Source: Noviherbaspirillum sp. L7-7A
Lineage (GTDB): Bacteria; Pseudomonadota; Gammaproteobacteria; Burkholderiales; Burkholderiaceae_D
DNA length: 64,000 bases
NCBI RefSeq assembly: GCF_019052805.1
Contig: NZ_JAHQRJ010000001.1
Location: 2,046,001-2,110,000 of the forward strand
Direction of reading: 5' to 3'
Every line of letters starts with the position of its first letter. The first letter of the stretch is position 1. A program made the translations under genes and the position numbers. Below are positions 11,365-21,448 of the stretch, piece by piece. The notes under the pieces were generated by a model. It did not search any database and was not told the DNA's origin. It worked only from the letters and a program-made list of their open reading frames with translations.

Positions 11365-11432
11365 GGTCTGGGATAAAAGGAAATCTGCCGGCACGATCCA
11401 TGCCGGCAGGAAAGCAAAAACCGGAGTCTAAC

Positions 11433-12425
11433 TCAAGCGATCGCGTTGGCAAGCGCCGTTCCGCTCAGGCAGGCGTTTTCGATGCGCCCTCCGCCCTCGA
11501 GCCCGCAGTCGAACCAGTCGCCGCAGAGGCCGATCCGGCGTGCTTCGTCCCACTCGAACAAGCCCGGCAGCGGTTGCAGCGCCTGTGCATACGGCCAGCG
11601 ATGCACCGCCGAATACACGGGCTGCACGGCCGAACCGGTGATCTCGTGAAAGGCCTTGAGCAGCTTCTCGCGGGCACGTTCCGGATCCTCCATCAGGTGC
11701 TCGGTAGCCCATTCCGGCGTGGAATGGGCGATCCAGTGCTCGCCCGGCCGGCGCTGCGGCTTGGAGGCGTCGCGTGCAATCCAGCCCAGCCGCCCGCCCT
11801 GCACCCAGGCGCCGTCATAGTCCAGGCCCAGCGTGTCCTGGAATGCCATCATCAGCGACCAGCACGGCGCCATCTGCATGGCAGCGGCCTTGGCCGCCAG
11901 TTCGGGCGCCGGTTCCAGCAGCAGGGCGGCCTGGTGGGACGGGATAGCGAGTATCACCGCATCGAACGGCCCGGCGGTGGCCGGAACCGGCACGGTATCG
12001 GCTTCCACCGACAGCAGCCACTTCTCGCCATGGGCTTCGATCGCATTGACCCGCTGTTCCAGGCGCACATCGGCGCCCAGCGCAAGCTGGCCGGCCAGCG
12101 AGCCCATGCCCGGCACGCCCACCAGCCGCTGCTGGGCGCGGCCAGCCGATTGCGCCTTGCCGTCTTCCAGGCGCGCCAGCTTGCCGCCCCAGGGCGCCAC
12201 CCAGCCCGCCTTGCGCCAGGCGGCCACCCGCTTCTGGAAGGCATCGCTCTGGGCAGTGAAGTACTGGGCGCCGAAATCCAGGCCGCCAACCTCGGTTTCA
12301 CAGGTGCGGGTGCGGCCACCCACATCGGGATGCTTTTCATAGATCGTCACGGTATGGCGGGCGGCCAGAAGCTCGCGCGCGCAACTCAAGCCGGCAAGCC
12401 CGGCGCCGATGATGGCGATATGCAT
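11433..12425 (-). CDS. FAD-dependent amine-oxidase-like oxidoreductase (renalase-like)
   Basis: The 330-residue protein starts with the FAD dinucleotide fold MHIAIIGAGLAGLSCARELL, followed by EKHPDVGGRTRTCE, the second FAD contact of the flavin amine oxidase/renalase-like family. Near the C-terminus RIGLCGDWFDCGLEGGGRIENA is the usual final FAD-binding element. The start at 12425 is fixed by a strong Shine-Dalgarno (AAGGAGACTT before ATG); a longer open frame upstream has no support. It lies downstream of the CBS-domain gene beyond an intrinsic terminator, so it is probably transcribed separately. The substrate is unknown. Confidence 0.86.
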   Translation of the reverse strand: MHIAIIGAGLAGLSCARELLAARHTVTIYEKHPDVGGRTRTCETEVGGLDFGAQYFTAQSDAFQKRVAAWRKAGWVAPWGGKLARLEDGKAQSAGRAQQRLVGVPGMGSLAGQLALGADVRLEQRVNAIEAHGEKWLLSVEADTVPVPATAGPFDAVILAIPSHQAALLLEPAPELAAKAAAMQMAPCWSLMMAFQDTLGLDYDGAWVQGGRLGWIARDASKPQRRPGEHWIAHSTPEWATEHLMEDPERAREKLLKAFHEITGSAVQPVYSAVHRWPYAQALQPLPGLFEWDEARRIGLCGDWFDCGLEGGGRIENACLSGTALANAIA

Positions 12426-12483
12426 AAGTCTCCTTGTCTGTTCTGCGGCAAACCGCGACGGCTGTCTCCTTGGCCGCGGCCAT

Positions 12484-12522
12484 AAAAAAAGCCGTTCATG
12501 CGGCAAACGCGATGAACGGCTT
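12484..12522 (-). terminator. intrinsic terminator after the CBS-domain gene
   Basis: Read on the minus strand, an 11-bp perfect stem (AAGCCGTTCAT with ATGAACGGCTT, 12-base loop) is followed by a run of seven T. It begins 18 bases after the stop of the CBS-domain gene and lies upstream of the FAD oxidoreductase start. Confidence 0.88.
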
Positions 12523-12540
12523 GGATCTGCATGCGACGGC

Positions 12541-12987
12541 CTACTCGTCCCCCTCGTTGGGCCAGTCGCGGATATAGGCCTTCAGCATCCTGTTCTCGAA
12601 GCTCTGCGCCTCGAACACCGCCTTGGCCACGTCATAGAAGGAAATCACGCCGAGCAGGGTCTTGGCATTCACCACCGGCACATAGCGGGCATGGCGCTCC
12701 AGCATCAGGCGGCGCACTTCGTTGATATCGGTATCGGGCGTGATCGTGATCGGGTGATCATCCATATGCCGCCTGACCGTGCCGTTGCCCACCACGCCTT
12801 CGTTGGCATGCACCGCCTTGACCACTTCGCGGAAGGTCAGCATGCCGACCAGTTCGCCGAACTCCATCACGACCAGGGAGCCGATGTCCTTTTCCGCCAT
12901 GGTGGCGATGGCCTGCTGCAATGGGGTTTCCGGTGTAACGGTATAGAGGATGTCGCCCTTGACCTTTAAAATCTCTGAAACTTTCAT
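12541..12987 (-). CDS. tandem CBS-domain protein
   Basis: The 148-residue soluble protein consists almost only of two CBS motifs, which in other proteins bind adenosine nucleotides and sense energy state. The first repeat covers about residues 8-65 (TPETPLQQAIATMAEKDIGSL...GMLTFREV) and the second about 75-130 (DTDINEVRRLMLERHARYVPV...GVISFYDVA). I chose the start MKVSEILKVKG at 12987 because similar proteins begin there; the frame is open further upstream without homology. It stands alone, ends in a clear terminator and is divergent from the metY-like gene. The ligand and partner are unknown. Confidence 0.88.
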   Translation of the reverse strand: MKVSEILKVKGDILYTVTPETPLQQAIATMAEKDIGSLVVMEFGELVGMLTFREVVKAVHANEGVVGNGTVRRHMDDHPITITPDTDINEVRRLMLERHARYVPVVNAKTLLGVISFYDVAKAVFEAQSFENRMLKAYIRDWPNEGDE

Positions 12988-13109
12988 GTCCGCCCCAACC
13001 GTTATTGTTTTGCCTTCCGCAATGTAGCGTAACCGTCCTGAAAAATCCAGCGCACGCCCGTGCGGCAACTGCTACGATGCCCGGCAATAATCAAGGAGAG
13101 AGACCAGCC

Positions 13110-14420
13110 ATGAGCGACCCCAGATACCCCGGCTTCGACACGCTGGCGCTGCATGCCGGCGCCGCGCCCGACCCCGCCACCGGCGCCCGCGCCACCCCGA
13201 TCTACCTGACCACGTCCTACGTCTTCAAGGACTCCGACCATGCCGCCGCGCTGTTCAACATGGAGCGCGCCGGCCATGTCTATTCACGCATCTCCAACCC
13301 GACCAATGCGGTACTGGAAGAACGCATCGCTGCGCTGGAAGGCGGCGTGGCCGGCATCGCGGTGGCCAGCGGCCAGGCGGCGATGCATCTGGGACTGGCC
13401 ACCATCGCCGGCGCCGGCGCGCATGTGGTGGCATCGCGTGCGCTGTACGGCGGCTCGCAGAACCTGCTGGGCTACACGATGAAGCGCTTCGGCATAGCCA
13501 CCACCTTCGTCGACCCGCGCGATATCGACGCCTGGCGCAATGCCATCCGGCCAAACACCAAGGTGCTGTTCGGCGAGACCCTGGGCAATCCCGGCCTGGA
13601 TGTGCTGGACATTCCCCGGGTTGCCGAGGTCGCCCATGAACACCATTTGCCACTGATGGTGGACTCCACCTTCACCACCCCCTGGCTGCTCAAGCCCTTC
13701 GACCATGGGGCCGATCTGCTCTTCCATTCCGCCACCAAATTCCTGTGCGGACACGGCACCGCGGTTGGCGGCCTGCTGGTCGACGGCGGCACCTTTGACT
13801 GGCAGGCAGCGCATGACCGCACCGGCAACTTCCCGGAACTGTGCGAGCCCTATGATGGTTTCCACGGCATGGTGTTTTCCGAGGAGTCGACGGTGGCGCC
13901 GTTCGCGCTGCGCGCCCGGCGCGAGGGCCTGCGCGACTTCGGCGCGGTGATGAGCCCGCACAATGCCTTTGCCATCCTGCAGGGCATAGAGACCCTGCCG
14001 CTGCGCATGGAAAAGCATGTGGCCAATGCCCGCCGCGTGGTGGAATTCCTGGCTGCCCATCCGGCGGTGGAATCCGTGTCCTATCCTGAACTGCCGTCAC
14101 ACCCGGACCATGCGCTTGCAAAGCGGCTCCTGCCGCGCGGCTGCGGCGCCGTGTTTTCCTTCAGCATTCGCGGCGACCGCGCAGCAGGTCGCCGCTTTGT
14201 CGAGGCGCTGACCATCTTTTCTCACCTGGCCAATGTCGGCGACGCCAAGTCGCTGGTGATTCATCCTGCCTCCACTACCCATTTCCGGGTACCCGCCGAG
14301 CAGCTCGCCGCCTCCGGCATTACGGAAGGCACGATGCGCCTGTCGGTCGGCCTGGAAGATGCCGACGACCTGATCGAAGACTTGTCACGCGGCCTGAAGG
14401 CTGCGCAGAAAGGACGCTGA
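13110..14420 (+). CDS. O-acetylhomoserine sulfhydrylase-type PLP enzyme (MetY-like)
   Basis: It is a pyridoxal-phosphate enzyme of the Cys/Met metabolism family, probably making homocysteine from O-acetyl- or O-succinylhomoserine and sulfide. The 436-residue protein has the PLP lysine in HSATKFLCGHG at about residue 210, and SRISNPTNAVLEERIAALEGG and ASGQAAMHLGL near the N-terminus. The length is nearer to MetY than to the ~390-residue MetB/MetZ group. The start at 13110 follows an AAGGAGAGAG Shine-Dalgarno. A hydrolase gene starts two bases after its stop. The exact acyl donor, or a methionine gamma-lyase role, cannot be decided from sequence. Confidence 0.88.
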   Translation: MSDPRYPGFDTLALHAGAAPDPATGARATPIYLTTSYVFKDSDHAAALFNMERAGHVYSRISNPTNAVLEERIAALEGGVAGIAVASGQAAMHLGLATIAGAGAHVVASRALYGGSQNLLGYTMKRFGIATTFVDPRDIDAWRNAIRPNTKVLFGETLGNPGLDVLDIPRVAEVAHEHHLPLMVDSTFTTPWLLKPFDHGADLLFHSATKFLCGHGTAVGGLLVDGGTFDWQAAHDRTGNFPELCEPYDGFHGMVFSEESTVAPFALRARREGLRDFGAVMSPHNAFAILQGIETLPLRMEKHVANARRVVEFLAAHPAVESVSYPELPSHPDHALAKRLLPRGCGAVFSFSIRGDRAAGRRFVEALTIFSHLANVGDAKSLVIHPASTTHFRVPAEQLAASGITEGTMRLSVGLEDADDLIEDLSRGLKAAQKGR

Positions 14421-14421
14421 G

Positions 14422-15240
14422 ATGAACCTTCAGATACAGGGAAAGAATGCCTACTGCTACACCGGCGGCAAGACCTTCAATCCGGCCCAGCCCAACGTCG
14501 TGTTCATCCACGGCGCGCAGTCTGACCATTCGGTATGGGGCTTGCAGACCCGTTACTTTGCGCACCACGGTTACAACGTGCTGGCCGTCGATCTGCCAGG
14601 CCATGGCCGCAGCGCCGGCCCGGCTCTGGGCAGCATTGAAGAGATCAGCGCCTGGCTGCTGGCGCTGCTCGACGCCGCCGGCATCGACAAGGCCATGCTG
14701 ATCGGGCATAGCATGGGCTCGCTGGCCGCCCTGGAAACCGCGGGTGCCGCACCAGGCAGGGTCAGCAAGCTGGCGCTGGTTGGCACTGCCTATCCGATGA
14801 AGGTCTCCGATGCGCTTTTGAGCGCGGCCTGGGAAGAGGAGCAGCGTGCCATCGACATGGTCAACATCTGGTCGCACTCGACCATGTCAGCCAAGCCCTC
14901 CAGCCCGGGGCCAGGCTTCTCGGTAATGGAAGGTTCGCGGCGGCTGATGCAGCGCATGGCGCAGCGTGGGCCCGAACACCTGTTCCATACCGACTTTTCG
15001 GTGTGCAACAACTACGCGCATGGCGAAGCGGCTGCGCAAAAAGTCAGCTGCCCCACCCTGCTCCTGCTGGGCCAGCGCGACATGATGACGCCGCCGAAGG
15101 CCACCGCCGCACTGAAGCAGGCGTTAGCGCATGCGCGCACCGTCACCGTACCGGCCGCTGGCCACTCATTGATGGCAGAGCAGCCGGATGCAGTGCTGGA
15201 CGCGCTATACGGTTTTGCCAGCGAAAAACAGCCAGCTTAG
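14422..15240 (+). CDS. alpha/beta hydrolase
   Basis: The 272-residue protein has the alpha/beta hydrolase layout: FIHGAQSDHSVW forms the oxyanion loop, VDLPGHGRS follows, and the nucleophile serine lies in GHSMGS at about residue 97. The acid is likely the Asp in GQRDMMTPP and the histidine lies in AAGHSLMAEQPD. There is no signal peptide, so it should be cytoplasmic. It begins two bases after the metY-like stop and is almost certainly co-transcribed with it. The association suggests a role in ester or acyl-homoserine turnover, but that is only inference from position. Confidence 0.86.
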   Translation: MNLQIQGKNAYCYTGGKTFNPAQPNVVFIHGAQSDHSVWGLQTRYFAHHGYNVLAVDLPGHGRSAGPALGSIEEISAWLLALLDAAGIDKAMLIGHSMGSLAALETAGAAPGRVSKLALVGTAYPMKVSDALLSAAWEEEQRAIDMVNIWSHSTMSAKPSSPGPGFSVMEGSRRLMQRMAQRGPEHLFHTDFSVCNNYAHGEAAAQKVSCPTLLLLGQRDMMTPPKATAALKQALAHARTVTVPAAGHSLMAEQPDAVLDALYGFASEKQPA

Positions 15241-16517
15241 ACAGGAACAGGAAGGGGATGCCGGCGAAAATAATCTGACAGCGTCTGCTGCAGCCCCTGC
15301 TCCACTGCATCCTCTACCGCCTGCGACAGCGGCATGCCGTCAGTCGCAGTGAAGACGAACAGCCGGTAGACATCGGCCAGCCGTAACTGATCCGGGTTGC
15401 CGAGCAAAGTCCAGCTGTCCAGCCCTTCGTTCTGCCGCTTGCCGAACTGCACGCGGCGGCGCACCGCTTCCTGCCGTATGCGCCCGACCCAGCCGGCTTC
15501 CAGCATCTGCTGCAGCAGCCGTTCCGACTCTTCGAAGCCAATGCGGGTGCGCATGCGCAACGTCGCCGCCGATACCGCAGCCGACTCGCCATGCCTGGCC
15601 TGATACAGCACGCCCAGCAGGGCGAGCGCATCGATGAACTCGCTGCCGGGTTGTGGCACGTGCCACCAGCGCTCGTAACGTACCACCGGCAAGGCCGCCG
15701 CCAGCGTCGCGCCCATCAGGGTAATGAGCCAGCCAAGATAGACCCACACCAAAAACAGCGGCATGGCGGCCAGCGTGCCATACAGCACGGTATAAGTAGG
15801 GAAGCTGGCGACGAACACAGCAAAGAGCCGCTTGGACAATTCAAATGCAATTGCCGCCAGCACGCCGCCGCAGGCGGCATCGCGCCAGTCGATCAGGCGG
15901 TTCGGCACTACCATGTACAGCAGCGTGAAAGCGCCAGCATTGAGTGAAAGCGACACTAGGGTATAGGCCAGAGCGCCCATCAGCGGCACCCTGAACACAA
16001 CGCCATTGGTAGCGGCAAACAGGTACCCTGTCAGCGAAATGGACACGCCGATCAGCAACGGCCCCAGCGTGATGACTGCCCAGTAGGTCAGCACCCGCTG
16101 CGCGAACGGCCGCTTGGTCCGGACCCGCCAGATCCGGTTGAAGGTGCGGTCCACCGTGCCGACCATGGCCACCGCGGTGGCAATCAGGGCCACCGCACCC
16201 ACGGCAGACAGCCGGGTTGCCTGGCTGGCGAACTGGTTCAGGTAGTTCAGGATGGTATTGGCGATCCCGCCCGGAATCAGGCTGCGCAGGAAATAGCTTT
16301 CCAGCGCGCGGCGGAAGGTGTCGAACAACGGAAACGTGGTGAAGACGGCCAACGCAATGGTCAGCACCGGCACCAGCGCCAGCACCGTGGTGAAGGTCAG
16401 GCTGCCGGCCACCTGGGGCAGGCGTTCTTCCTGCAGGCGGCGGCCGGCAAAGCGCAGCAGGTCACGTACCTGCACATTGGCGAATCCGGCGAAGAGGGAT
16501 TGATCATCCGAGAGCAT
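15237..16517 (-). CDS. YihY/BrkB-family inner-membrane protein
   Basis: The protein contains the YihY/virulence-factor-BrkB membrane domain with about six helices. Visible family segments are AGSLTFTTVLALVPVLTIAL, GTVDRTFNRIWRVRTKRPF and WRDAACGGVLAAIAFELSKRLF. A soluble C-terminal tail of about 140 residues follows, as in the longer betaproteobacterial members. I placed the start at MLSDDQSLFAG (16517, 426 residues); an ATG at 16565 would add 16 residues but overlaps the divergent promoter and start. It converges on the hydrolase with a 4-base overlap of stops. The old annotation of YihY as RNase BN is incorrect; the function is unknown. Confidence 0.86.
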   Translation of the reverse strand: MLSDDQSLFAGFANVQVRDLLRFAGRRLQEERLPQVAGSLTFTTVLALVPVLTIALAVFTTFPLFDTFRRALESYFLRSLIPGGIANTILNYLNQFASQATRLSAVGAVALIATAVAMVGTVDRTFNRIWRVRTKRPFAQRVLTYWAVITLGPLLIGVSISLTGYLFAATNGVVFRVPLMGALAYTLVSLSLNAGAFTLLYMVVPNRLIDWRDAACGGVLAAIAFELSKRLFAVFVASFPTYTVLYGTLAAMPLFLVWVYLGWLITLMGATLAAALPVVRYERWWHVPQPGSEFIDALALLGVLYQARHGESAAVSAATLRMRTRIGFEESERLLQQMLEAGWVGRIRQEAVRRRVQFGKRQNEGLDSWTLLGNPDQLRLADVYRLFVFTATDGMPLSQAVEDAVEQGLQQTLSDYFRRHPLPVPV

Positions 16518-16531
16518 GCGCTGTGCGATTT

Positions 16532-17568
<1,037 letters not shown>

Positions 17569-17576
<8 letters not shown>

Positions 17577-18975
17577 TTTTCTCGATCTGTGCCGCGCCGC
17601 CGTCGGTGCGCCTTATGTCATTACCAATGAGGCCGACATGGCCCCTTACCTTACCGACTGGCGCCGCCGCTTCACCGGCCGCGCGCAAGCCATATTGCGG
17701 CCCGGGTCGGTGGAGGAAGTCGCTGCCCTGGTAAAGCTATGCGGCGAAGCACGGGTGCCGGTGGTGCCGCAAGGCGGCAATACCGGCCTGGTGCTGGGCA
17801 GCGTGCCCGACGACAGCGGTCGTGAAGTCGTGATCTCCCTTGGCCGCATGAACCGCATTCGGGCGGTGGACGCCATCAACAACACCATGACGGTGGATGC
17901 TGGCTGCATCCTTGCCCAGATTCAGAATGCAGCAGCCGAGGCCGGCCGCCTGTTTCCGCTCTCGCTGGGAGCCGAAGGCAGTTGCACGATAGGCGGCAAC
18001 CTGTCGACCAATGCCGGCGGCACCGGCGTTCTGCGTTACGGCAATACCCGCGAGCTGTGCCTTGGCCTGGAAGTGGTCACGCCACAGGGAGAAATATGGA
18101 ATGGCCTGCGCGGATTGCGCAAGGACAACACTGGCTACGACCTGCGCGACCTGTTCATCGGCGCGGAAGGAACGCTAGGCATCATCACGGGCGCGGTGAT
18201 CAAGATGTTTCCGCAACCAAAGGCGCAGCTGACGGCGCTGGCCGCCATGCAGACTACCGATAACGCCCTTGCCTTGCTGACTCTGGCGCAGCAGCGCTGC
18301 GGCCCCACCCTGACGGGCTTCGAACTGATGTCCCAGTTTTGCCTGGAACTTGTTGCGAAACACTACCCACAAATGCAGCTTCCGTTTCCGCAACCCTATC
18401 CACAGTATGTGCTGCTTGAATTGTCAGATAGCGAATCCGAAGAGCATGCAATGGAAACGCTGGAATCGCTTATCACCAGCGCGCTGGAAGAAGATGTCAT
18501 ACAGGATGCAGTGGTAGCAGGTTCGATTGCCCAATCGCGTGCGCTGTGGGATTTGCGTGAGCACATTACCTTGGCGCAAGCCGACGAAGGCAAGAATATC
18601 AAGCATGATGTTTCGGTGCCGATTTCCCGCATTGGCGAATTCATACGTGAAACCGATGCCCTGCTGGCCGAGCGATTTCCAGGTATCCGAATGGTTACAT
18701 TTGGCCATCTGGGAGACGGGAACCTGCACTACAACGTCTCGCCGCCAGTTGGTGTACCAGCGGATGAATTCATCGACCGCCAGCATGAAGTCAATCAGGT
18801 CGTGCATGACAGCGTCCACAGTTACAACGGTTCAATTTCCGCCGAGCATGGCTTGGGTGCATTAAAGCGCGAGGAAATAAAGCAGTATAAATCCGACGTC
18901 GAAATGCGCCTGATGCGCACGATCAAGCAGGCACTGGACCCGCTTCAGCTGATGAACCCGGGAAAGGTCTTATAA
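17569..18975 (+). CDS. FAD-linked oxidase/dehydrogenase (glycolate oxidase GlcD / D-2-hydroxyacid type)
   Basis: The 468-residue protein has the PCMH/VAO FAD-binding domain: VPVVPQGGNTGLVLGS, then LSLGAEGSCTIGGNLSTNAGG and RDLFIGAEGTLGIITGAVIK. Its C-terminal domain includes FGHLGDGNLHYNVSPP and SAEHGLGALKREEI, the metal and substrate site of D-lactate, D-2-hydroxyglutarate and glycolate dehydrogenases. A single protein without GlcE/GlcF partners favours a D-2-hydroxyglutarate or D-lactate dehydrogenase role. It is the third gene of a coupled operon with the WrbA-like and DUF2069 genes. Codon use becomes noticeably more AT-rich toward the 3' half. Confidence 0.88.
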
Positions 18976-18994
18976 ACGCACAAGTGAGGTAACT

Positions 18995-19429
18995 ATGCGG
19001 TCAAGGCTAATGCTGTTGTCGATGATGATTGTTGCAGCACCTGCCTTGGCGATATACAAATGCGACACACCCGGAGGGATGCTTTACACCGACATTCCCT
19101 GTGCTGCTAAGCGGGTGGAGCTGCCGCCGCCGCCGGCAGGTTCAGACCCGGCAGCCGCCAGACGGCTTGCCCAAGACAACAGAAAGCAGCTTGCTATCAT
19201 CGAAAAAGAAGAAGAGCATTCATTGAAAGAACGGCGTCGACAAAAAGCTGATCAAGAAAAGATCACAACTGCAGTAAAGAAGCGTTGCACCCTGCTTGGT
19301 CTGGAAAAGAAATGGAGCGCTGAAGACGCAGCGCTGTCCAGCCATCTGGTTTCGGAGAAATCTGAAACACTGAAACGTCATGCACGCCGAAAAGCTGAGC
19401 GTTTCGACGCTGAGTGCCAAACTAAGTAA
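18995..19429 (+). CDS. secreted DUF4124-type protein
   Basis: The 144-residue protein has a signal peptide (MRSRLMLLSMMIVAAPALA) and then the short DUF4124 motif with two cysteines (IYKCDTPGGMLYTDIPC). The rest is charged and probably helical or coiled coil (KEEEHSLKERRRQKADQEKI). DUF4124 proteins are periplasmic or outer-membrane associated and of unknown function. It begins 19 bases after the FAD oxidase stop with a GAGG Shine-Dalgarno. It marks the right edge of the chromosomal-type block before the AT-rich patch. Confidence 0.8.
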   Translation: MRSRLMLLSMMIVAAPALAIYKCDTPGGMLYTDIPCAAKRVELPPPPAGSDPAAARRLAQDNRKQLAIIEKEEEHSLKERRRQKADQEKITTAVKKRCTLLGLEKKWSAEDAALSSHLVSEKSETLKRHARRKAERFDAECQTK

Positions 19430-19693
19430 AACGAATTCTTCATCCTGTCACTGCACAAGACCATCATCATCTTGATGGCCGAACTCCGGCAAGACAGTTC
19501 ATACAAAGAACATCTTCTCGGAATTCCGCATTTAATTCCTCTCGACTCATCAAAATTCCATGAACCTTGTCGGAGTGGCAGTAACTTATGCGCCCGTAAT
19601 CGTTCAAAAAGCTGAAAAAGCTTGCCTCCAAAGCACTAATGATCAGACCCGAGCATCATTTGTTTCGTTTTCTCACCGGTTTTAGGAAAATCG
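19430..19693. other. intergenic leader of the chaperone/cyclase cassette
   Basis: No credible gene is present. The 264 bases are clearly more AT-rich than the surrounding core genes. A weak HrpL-box-like arrangement (19520-19549) was considered and is listed among the rejected items. No exact TTCG-spaced HrpB/HrpX box was found. Confidence 0.6.
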
Positions 19694-20146
19694 ATGGAAC
19701 AGGAATTTCGGCAATTGATTGACGAATTTTGTGCTCTCACTGGCCTGGAAGAACCTGACGCCATTGCAGAGGGTACGTCGTTCAATGTCGATGAGGTGGA
19801 GTGTGCCATCATTCACCAGAATCATATTACGCCAGAAGCCATCTATTGCTATATCGATTTTGGTCTTCCCCCGGGACATCAGATTAATGCAGTGTATGAC
19901 AACCTGTTAAAGGAAAACTACCTGCAATTCGCCACCACCAAAGCCAGCTTTTCCTTATCTCCTCATACCGGGCATGTCATCTTGGTGATAATCATTCAAC
20001 TCGCCGAAGCAACAGGGAAAATGCTCGCTGAACAATTTTCTTATTATGCGCAGCGAGCACTGGCATGGCGAGAAAATTGTTTTCTTTTTGACGTTGATGC
20101 TGCAGACCCGGCATCAACGTATGACAACCGCATTCCTTACTCCTGA
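19694..20146 (+). CDS. CesT-family type III secretion chaperone (candidate)
   Basis: The 150-residue acidic protein follows the class I type III chaperone pattern. It has an N-terminal helix (EFRQLIDEFCALTGL), beta strands, then YDNLLKENYLQFATTKASF, a strand turn SLSPHTGHVILV, and a long C-terminal helix (MLAEQFSYYAQRALAWRENC). Members of this family are small dimeric proteins that bind the N-terminus of one effector and deliver it to the secretion ATPase. The gene stands directly upstream of the D-glutamate-cyclase-domain gene (48 bases apart), as chaperone and effector genes usually do. Base composition is AT-rich compared with the core. The fold call is from pattern recognition, not a profile search. 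Confidence 0.72.
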   Translation: MEQEFRQLIDEFCALTGLEEPDAIAEGTSFNVDEVECAIIHQNHITPEAIYCYIDFGLPPGHQINAVYDNLLKENYLQFATTKASFSLSPHTGHVILVIIIQLAEATGKMLAEQFSYYAQRALAWRENCFLFDVDAADPASTYDNRIPYS

Positions 20147-20194
20147 CGAGTGAATTTTCTTTCCACTATTGAATGACAATCCATGGGGATAATA

Positions 20195-21448
20195 ATGCTA
20201 CGAACAATTTCGGCCAAAACCTTACACCCTACGCAGGACCAGTTGTTATCGTCTGCAAATAGGAAAGGCATAAAGAACCGCAAAAGATCTTATTTATCCC
20301 GACGTAATTTAATAGAAGAAAAAAACACGAATCTAGAACAGCCAAAAGTTAATTATTCCAATCGCCACCTTAATTTGCTTAATATCCGCGCAAGGACTCA
20401 GGGCACAACGCCGCTTCCAAACTTCTCTCCTCCACTGTTCGTAAACATAGAGCAATCTAAACAAGTATTCTCCAAAGCGACATGGAACCGAATGAATTTG
20501 ATAACACCTCTGCTCATGTCGTTCCAGGCACGTGGCATCGGGAATTTTGTACGTCATTCAGGGGCAGGAAACTTTAATACAGCTGTTCACGCCTTACTTC
20601 AGGCCAACAGAGTCTTGCTTTGTACCGGCTTTAATGTGGCGGAAAACATGCCGGAAACAGATGGCCCTCTGGGAACGGCTCTTCTTGCCTATGCATGTTT
20701 TCGCGCCGACAAATATGTTGTGTTGGTCGCGGACCAACACAATGCCCGTTTAGTGAGGACGCAGTTATCTGTGCTCGACGCGGCATGCCTAAAAAATGTG
20801 GTAATTGAAGAAGTCAGGGCCAGTAGCCAAGCACCTTCCGGTTTATGGGAAAACGTACTTGACAGGCATCAGCCTGACGCTGTCGTACACACCGAAGTGC
20901 CCGGACGGAATAAGGATGGCAAATATCTTAATATGCGCGGAATAGAAATTAGCGACTTCAACGCCGCATTGGATAGCATTGCTGATCTGGCAAACGCACG
21001 AGGTCTAAATACGATCAGCGTCGGTGACGGTGGCAATGAAGCCGGAATGGGTAACATAAAAGGTATTCCAAAAGCGCTCAATGGGGAGGAAATGCAGGCT
21101 GTAATTCCGGCTGCGCATCAAGTTATCGCATGGAACTCAAATCTTGGCGCGATTGCAATGGGGGAATTTATTATGTCTGCCGCTGGGAAAGGCCCAAGCT
21201 GCGATGAGAAACAATTTGCAAAACTGTTAGAAGCACTCTTCCTGAAAGGTGCAGTTGACGGCGTTACCCGTGGCAAAAACATCGATGAGAAGGTGGAAAA
21301 TTCTGCTTCCCCGGGGCATTACGGTTTTACATGTGTTGATGGGGCACGCAGTGCAGTGCATCTTGGGAACCTGTTACAGGTGCAAGACATAGCGCACAAC
21401 GTTCCGCTAATCTTTCCGGCAAACACAAGCAAAAAAAATACTTTATAA
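20195..21448 (+). CDS. D-glutamate cyclase-domain protein (GLUCM_C/DUF4392), candidate type III effector
   Basis: The 417-residue protein has about 95 N-terminal residues that are polar, basic and apparently disordered, followed by a domain resembling the C-terminal domain of mammalian D-glutamate cyclase. Matching segments are TGFNVAENMPETDGPLG (145-160), DQHNARL, EVPGRNKDGKYLNMRG (234-249) and ISVGDGGNEAGMG (274-286), then the IAWNSNLGAIAMG region. The known family enzyme converts D-glutamate to 5-oxo-D-proline. I chose the ATG at 20195 because GGGGA lies just upstream. The N-terminal extension and the adjacent CesT-like gene suggest secretion through a type III system. Low GC suggests transfer. 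The effector role is inference. Confidence 0.7.
   Translation: MLRTISAKTLHPTQDQLLSSANRKGIKNRKRSYLSRRNLIEEKNTNLEQPKVNYSNRHLNLLNIRARTQGTTPLPNFSPPLFVNIEQSKQVFSKATWNRMNLITPLLMSFQARGIGNFVRHSGAGNFNTAVHALLQANRVLLCTGFNVAENMPETDGPLGTALLAYACFRADKYVVLVADQHNARLVRTQLSVLDAACLKNVVIEEVRASSQAPSGLWENVLDRHQPDAVVHTEVPGRNKDGKYLNMRGIEISDFNAALDSIADLANARGLNTISVGDGGNEAGMGNIKGIPKALNGEEMQAVIPAAHQVIAWNSNLGAIAMGEFIMSAAGKGPSCDEKQFAKLLEALFLKGAVDGVTRGKNIDEKVENSASPGHYGFTCVDGARSAVHLGNLLQVQDIAHNVPLIFPANTSKKNTL

Noticed and set aside
19520-19549. HrpL-box-like GGAATT-N17-CGACTCA upstream of the chaperone gene
   Set aside because: Both half-sites deviate from GGAACC and CCACNNA and the spacing is long, so a match of this quality is expected by chance in AT-rich DNA.
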